A stretch of 64,000 nucleotides of DNA. Origin: Aeromicrobium sp. Leaf350 (GTDB taxonomy: Bacteria; Actinomycetota; Actinomycetes; Propionibacteriales; Nocardioidaceae). Shown piece by piece: positions 59,994 to 64,000 of the stretch. The first letter of the stretch is position 1; each line of letters starts with the position of its first letter. The notes below the pieces were generated by a model. That model was not told where the DNA came from and did not search any database. It was given only the letters and a program-made list of their open reading frames with translations. Location of the stretch: the NCBI RefSeq assembly GCF_916858655.1, contig NZ_CAKASL010000001.1, forward strand, positions 1,612,001-1,676,000, written 5' to 3'. Position numbers and translations under genes: made by a program.

Positions 59994-60572
59994 ATGAGTG
60001 CCATGGAGACGATGCGGGTTCCCGGTCCCTGGACCGTGGCCGATCGCGACGCCCTGCCCGATGACGGGAAGCGGCACGAGCTCATCGACGGGGTGCTCTA
60101 CGTGAACGCCGCCCCGCGACCCGCACACCAGGGGATCGTGCTGCAGCTGGCGACCCTTCTGCTGGCAGAGGCCCCCACGCACCTGAAGGTGCACGTCGCG
60201 CCGCTCGACGTCGTGCTCGCCGACGACACGGTGGTCGAGCCCGACGTGCTCGTGGCGCCGGCCGTGGCGTTCAACGACCTCCACCTTCCCGGCCCTCCGC
60301 TCCTCGCGGTCGAGGTGCTCTCGCCCTCGACCCGCCGCGTCGACCTGCTGATCAAGAAGGAGCGGTACGAGCGTGCGGGCATCGCGTCCTACTGGGTCAT
60401 CGACACCGACACCCTCGAGCTGACCGTGCACGAGCTGACGCAGGGTGGTCGGGGGCAGGGTGATCAGGGTCGGGGCGACTACGTCGAGGTCGCCCGCGTG
60501 GGGGCCGACGACACCTGGACCGCGACCCGTCCGTTCGCGGTCACGATCACGCCCCGCGACCTGCGCTACTGA
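59994..60572 (+). CDS. Uma2-family (DUF820) endonuclease-fold protein, 192 aa
   Basis: PD-(D/E)XK-like Uma2 protein: HELIDGVLYVNAAPRPAHQGIV (Glu), VVEPDVLVAP (Asp), PPLLAVEVLSPSTRRVDLLIKKERYERAGIASYWVID (E-V-L-S and K). These motifs give the nuclease-like active site; the role of the family is unknown. GGAGGTGGGGG lies just before the ATG. Single gene. A Gly-Gln-rich loop (GGRGQGDQGRGD) lies in the last third. Confidence 0.85.
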   Translation: MSAMETMRVPGPWTVADRDALPDDGKRHELIDGVLYVNAAPRPAHQGIVLQLATLLLAEAPTHLKVHVAPLDVVLADDTVVEPDVLVAPAVAFNDLHLPGPPLLAVEVLSPSTRRVDLLIKKERYERAGIASYWVIDTDTLELTVHELTQGGRGQGDQGRGDYVEVARVGADDTWTATRPFAVTITPRDLRY

Positions 60573-60659
60573 GCCGTCCGGCCGTTCATCCGCGCGCGAC
60601 GCGGGCGTCGGTCCGGGCTACTACACTGGACTGCTCGCCCTGAACGTCTGAGGAGACCG

Positions 60660-62759
60660 GTGACCTCACCTGCTGCTGCCCAACGCGAGATCGCGTCCGA
60701 GCAGTCCTACGTCGACACCGTCTACGAACGGCTCGACGCCTCCGCCGACGTCGCTCGCGCCCTCGTCAAGGAGGGCTTCGAGCGGGGGCACGTGGGCCAC
60801 GAGGGGGGTCTGGTCGAGCGCGACGCGATGGTCTTCCAGGCCACGCGCCGGCTCTCGGCCCTCAACGCGGCGCACGACGGGCTCGTGTTCGGCCGCCTCG
60901 ACCTCGGTACCGGCGAGTCCCGCTACATCGGCCGCATCGGCGTGCGCGACGCCGAGCGCGAGATCCTGCTGATCGACTGGCGCGCCCCCGCGGCATCGGT
61001 GTTCTACCAGGCCACGGCCGCCGATCCGGCCGGTGTCGTGCGTCGGCGCGTGCTGCGCTGCTCCGGCAGCACCGTGATCGGCATCGAGGACGACCTCCTC
61101 GACGCGGAGTCGGCGCCGGCCGACATGGTCGTCGTCGGCGAGGGCGCTCTGCTGGCCAGCATGTCGCGCGCCCGCGACGCCCGCATGCACTCCGTCGTCG
61201 CCACGATCCAGAAGGAGCAGGACGACGCCATCCGCGCACCCAGCCGTGGTGCCACGATCATCGGTGGTGGTCCGGGCACGGGCAAGACCGTCGTCGCCCT
61301 GCACCGTGCCGCGTACCTGCTCTACACCGACCGCCGCCGGTTCGAGTCCGGTGGCGTGCTCGTCGTCGGCCCGTCGGGCGTCTTCATGGCCTACATCGAG
61401 CGGGTGCTCCCGAGCCTCGGCGAGACCAGCGTGACGCTGCGCTCGCTCGGCGAGGTCGTCGACGGCGTCAAGGCCGCCCGGCACGACGAGCCGGTGGCCG
61501 CGGCGGCCAAGGGCTCGCAGCGCATGATGCGGGTGCTGCGACGCCTCGCCACCGAGGGGTCGCCCACCACCCCCACCTCGTTCCGCTACTTCTACAAGGA
61601 CGACGTCCTGCGCCTCGACGAGAAGCGTCTCGCGGGCCTGCGCCGTCACCTCCTGCACCAGTCGACCTACAACCGGGTCGTGCCGCGGGCTCCTGCCGTG
61701 CTGGCCGACGCGCTCTGGCAGCAGGTGCGCGGCGAGCGGGCGCGCGAGGAGGGTCGCGAGGGCTTTCTCGACGTGCTCGTCGACGACCACCGCTTCGTCG
61801 ACTTCGTCGAGGCGTGGTGGCCCGAGCGCGACGCGGTCGAGCTCTGGCGCGGCCTGCCGACCCGCATCGCCGAGGTCGCGCAGGGAGCCTTCCGTCGCGA
61901 CGAGCTCGACGCGCTGCGGGCCTCGTGGGACGGCCGCGATCCCAGCATCGAGGACGTCCCGCTGATCGACGAGCTCCGCTACCTCCTCGGCGAGGTGCCG
62001 CCCACCGTCGACGAGGACGTCGACGTGCCCAAGCAGCTTATGAGCTTCGAGCGGCGCGAGCGCGAGGACGTCCGGTCGACCCGCTCGATCGAGGACGACG
62101 GCTACGCGCACGTGCTGATCGACGAGGCGCAGGACCTCTCGCCCATGCAGTGGCGCATGGTCGGCCGTCGAGGTCGCCACGCCAGCTGGACCATCGTCGG
62201 CGACGCCGCTCAGTCGTCGTGGCCCGTGCCGGCCGAGGCCGAGCAGGCGCGCATCGACGCCCTCGAGGGCAAGCCCGAGCACCGGTTCCGGCTGTCGACC
62301 AACTACCGCAACTCCGCCGAGATCTACGAGCTCGCCGCCGACGTCGCGCGGCGGGCCATCCCCGGAGCCGACCTCGCCGACGGCGTCCGCCGCACGGGCG
62401 AGCAGCCGGCACACCTCGAGGTCCCGGCCGCCGGAGTCGCCACCGCGGTGCGGGAGGAGGCCGAGAAGCTGCTCGCGCGCGTCGAGGGCTCGGTGGCCGT
62501 CGTGGCGCCGCTGGCCCTGAGGGCCGCACTCGAGCGCGAGCTCGCACCCACCCTCGCGTCGCACGACCGGCTCCGGCTGCTCGACGCGCTCGAGACCAAG
62601 GGACTCGAGTTCGACGCCGTGGTGGCGGCCGAGCCCGACGTGCTGATCGGCGAGTCCGAGGCGGGGTGGCGCACGTTCTACGTCGTGCTCACCCGCGCCA
62701 CCCAGATGCTCACGACCGTCGGGTCGACGTCCCGGTGGAGGACGGAGGAGCCCGCGTGA
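60660..62759 (+). CDS. HelD/HelR-like RNA polymerase-associated ATPase, 699 aa
   Basis: UvrD/HelD-like motor: a coiled N-terminal arm (SYVDTVYERLD), Walker A IIGGGPGTGKTVVALHRAAYLLYTDRR, DEAQDLSPMQWRMVGRRG (Walker B), VGDAAQSSW, RLSTNYRN, and ETKGLEFDAVV near the end. HelD proteins of this size remove stalled RNA polymerase from DNA and, in some actinobacteria (HelR), give rifamycin tolerance. I see no rifamycin-associated element upstream. GTG start behind GAGGAGACC; a TACACT box (60622-60627) gives a leader of about 25 bases. Confidence 0.88.
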   Translation: MTSPAAAQREIASEQSYVDTVYERLDASADVARALVKEGFERGHVGHEGGLVERDAMVFQATRRLSALNAAHDGLVFGRLDLGTGESRYIGRIGVRDAEREILLIDWRAPAASVFYQATAADPAGVVRRRVLRCSGSTVIGIEDDLLDAESAPADMVVVGEGALLASMSRARDARMHSVVATIQKEQDDAIRAPSRGATIIGGGPGTGKTVVALHRAAYLLYTDRRRFESGGVLVVGPSGVFMAYIERVLPSLGETSVTLRSLGEVVDGVKAARHDEPVAAAAKGSQRMMRVLRRLATEGSPTTPTSFRYFYKDDVLRLDEKRLAGLRRHLLHQSTYNRVVPRAPAVLADALWQQVRGERAREEGREGFLDVLVDDHRFVDFVEAWWPERDAVELWRGLPTRIAEVAQGAFRRDELDALRASWDGRDPSIEDVPLIDELRYLLGEVPPTVDEDVDVPKQLMSFERREREDVRSTRSIEDDGYAHVLIDEAQDLSPMQWRMVGRRGRHASWTIVGDAAQSSWPVPAEAEQARIDALEGKPEHRFRLSTNYRNSAEIYELAADVARRAIPGADLADGVRRTGEQPAHLEVPAAGVATAVREEAEKLLARVEGSVAVVAPLALRAALERELAPTLASHDRLRLLDALETKGLEFDAVVAAEPDVLIGESEAGWRTFYVVLTRATQMLTTVGSTSRWRTEEPA

Positions 62760-64000
62760 AGCTCCGCAAGCCCCAGCTTCGCAAGCCCCACCTGCGCACG
62801 GTGGCGTCGCGCCTGCTCGCGCTCGTGGTCCTGGTCGTGGTCGTCGCGCCGGTCGGCGTGGTGGTCGCGCGCACGACCTTCGAGTCCTCGGAGCGCTCGA
62901 TCTCCATCGGCGCGCACCAGGCGACGCTGCGGCCGAACTACTCCGGCGAGATCGTCGTCGACTTCGGGCCGCTCCTGCCGCTGGCGAAGCTGCCGATCGA
63001 GGACGCGCAGCTCGACATCGGTGCCCGCATCCAGCTCGGCGACGCCGACGTCGCCTCGCTCGACGAGCTGCTGGCGCGCGACGCGGTCATCGCCTCGCAG
63101 CCCGACGGCGAGATCGCGTCGGTCGAGGCGGCGCTGCGCGACATGTGGATCGACTCCGCCCTGCGCGGGGCCGGGGTGTCCGCGGCCCTCGCGGCGGTGC
63201 TCGCCGCGGGCTGGTGGAGCATCGGTGCAGCGCGTCGGGCCGAGATCGTCGCGGGTCTGCGGAACCCGACGCCGCGTCGTCTGGTCGCCGGCGGCACGGC
63301 CGCCGTCGTGCTCGTCGGCGGTCTCGTGGTCGCGGTGCGCTCCGACCCGACCTCCGTGAGCGACGACGTGTCGTGGGTCAAGATCGCCGAGGTCTTCCCG
63401 AACCTGCCGAGCGACCCCATCCTGGAGCGCCTCGAGCTGTCCGACGGTGCCGCGCTGCGCAGTGGCGAGTCGCTGATCGAGGGCGCCATCCGCACCTACC
63501 AGGAGTCCAGCGCGTTCTTCGACCGGTTGGCCGAGACGGCGAAGGACGTCGAGGTCCGTCAGCCGGAGGAGGGGCAGACCGTCGCGCTCGTCGTGACCGA
63601 CCGGCACGACAACGTCGCGGTCGACCCGACGGCTCGGCAGATCGCCGAGAACGCCGGCGCCACGATGCTGCTCGACCTGGGTGACGACACCTCCAACGGG
63701 GCGTCGTGGGAGGAGTTCAGCATCAACTCCCTCGCGCGCGAGTTCGAGGACTTCGAGATCGTCGCCGTCGCGGGCAACCACGACCAGGGTGACAACATCG
63801 CGAAGCACATGGAGGAGAAGGGCTTCCAGCTGCTCAAGGGCGAGCCGGTCACGATCGACGGCGTCCGCTTCATAGGCGACAGCGACCCGCGCTCCTCCGG
63901 CCTGACCAAGGGCTACACGGGCGACGAGGACGACAACATCGCCGCGATCAAGGAGCAGGACCAGGCGCTCACCGAGGCCGCGTGCGACGACGGCGAGGTC
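62756..64000 (+). CDS. Membrane metallophosphoesterase, 3' end outside window
   Basis: GTG 62756 overlaps the HelD-like stop (GTGA). An N-terminal basic segment is followed by a membrane helix (about 18-40), an outer domain of about 90 residues, two more helices (about 135-160, 175-195) and a metallophosphoesterase domain. Metal motifs visible: TDRHDN (usual D-x-H), DLGDDTSNG (GD-x), and AGNHDQGD (GNHD). 415 codons are present and still open at the end of the window. Role unknown; close coupling with HelD is notable. Confidence 0.85.
   Translation, partial: MKLRKPQLRKPHLRTVASRLLALVVLVVVVAPVGVVVARTTFESSERSISIGAHQATLRPNYSGEIVVDFGPLLPLAKLPIEDAQLDIGARIQLGDADVASLDELLARDAVIASQPDGEIASVEAALRDMWIDSALRGAGVSAALAAVLAAGWWSIGAARRAEIVAGLRNPTPRRLVAGGTAAVVLVGGLVVAVRSDPTSVSDDVSWVKIAEVFPNLPSDPILERLELSDGAALRSGESLIEGAIRTYQESSAFFDRLAETAKDVEVRQPEEGQTVALVVTDRHDNVAVDPTARQIAENAGATMLLDLGDDTSNGASWEEFSINSLAREFEDFEIVAVAGNHDQGDNIAKHMEEKGFQLLKGEPVTIDGVRFIGDSDPRSSGLTKGYTGDEDDNIAAIKEQDQALTEAACDDGEV

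Noticed and set aside
60573-60659. Rifamycin-associated element before the HelD-like gene
   Set aside because: The expected inverted repeat (GGGGCTTGCGGCAAG type) is not visible in the 87-base leader.
1-64000. CRISPR arrays, tRNA or rRNA genes, insertion sequences, prophage or conjugative genes
   Set aside because: No regularly spaced direct repeats, no tRNA-like cloverleaf with CCA-type end, and no transposase, integrase or phage protein were seen in any frame.

Overview
The window is a high-GC, gene-dense chromosomal stretch from an actinobacterium. Gene content and gene neighbourhoods fit a Nocardioidaceae-like organism (Aeromicrobium or Nocardioides type); this is inferred from protein families, not from a marker-gene search. 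There is no rRNA, tRNA, CRISPR array, phage or insertion sequence that I can support. No gap longer than 300 bases lacks a gene. Several hundred kilobases of context are unseen, and both end genes are cut by the window.

Layout. 1-4832: end of an aldehyde dehydrogenase, an unknown protein, a NYN nuclease-like protein, an ABC exporter with a small YbaY-like partner, a proline-rich membrane protein and a TetR regulator. 4825-9355: a copper island (copA, copZ, csoR, a DUF305 lipoprotein and two histidine-less DUF305-like lipoproteins) with two near-identical CsoR-type operators. 9434-11258: a thioesterase, then serA behind a ZTP-type riboswitch. 11251-13351: four tandem four-helix membrane paralogs. 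13361-22624: sirtuin, DUF1697, medium-chain reductase, FadH-type dienoyl-CoA reductase, PadR regulator with a perfect palindrome, EcsC, kinase-like protein, Aat, HU and an RsbW-like ATPase. 22628-34810: UDP-glucose dehydrogenase, MFS exporter, DUF5926, an unknown Rossmann protein, TetR plus Drr-type ABC exporter, two SDRs, a TetR/epimerase divergent pair. 34953-47912: metX-metY, two-component system, MMPL, 6-phosphofructokinase, Baeyer-Villiger monooxygenase divergent from an acetyl-hydrolase, DUF3352 protein. 48071-58180: TetR, TIGR03084 protein and a six-gene acyl-CoA oxidation/carboxylation operon (AtuA, two acyl-CoA dehydrogenases, acyl-CoA carboxylase beta and alpha, enoyl-CoA hydratase). 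58161-64000: ECF42-type sigma factor with YCII partner, Uma2, HelD-like ATPase, and the start of a membrane metallophosphoesterase.

How the parts work together. Central themes are copper handling, methionine/serine supply, lipid and CoA-thioester metabolism, and small-molecule export. The control logic is unusually readable: at least seven operator palindromes can be paired with genes. Many genes carry a TANNNT box ending exactly six bases before the start codon, the geometry of leaderless transcription; this also fixes several start codons. Two families of long palindromic intergenic repeats sit directly behind gene 3' ends.

Most interesting: (i) the DUF305 trio with two paralogs that lost all metal-type histidine pairs; (ii) matched operators in front of the TetR gene at 48071 and the AtuA operon at 49615; (iii) a shared GATAC-N5/6-GTATC motif linking an SDR gene at 31405 with the monooxygenase/hydrolase pair at 44.6 kb; (iv) the ZTP riboswitch before serA; (v) the tandem four-helix family with duplicated promoters.
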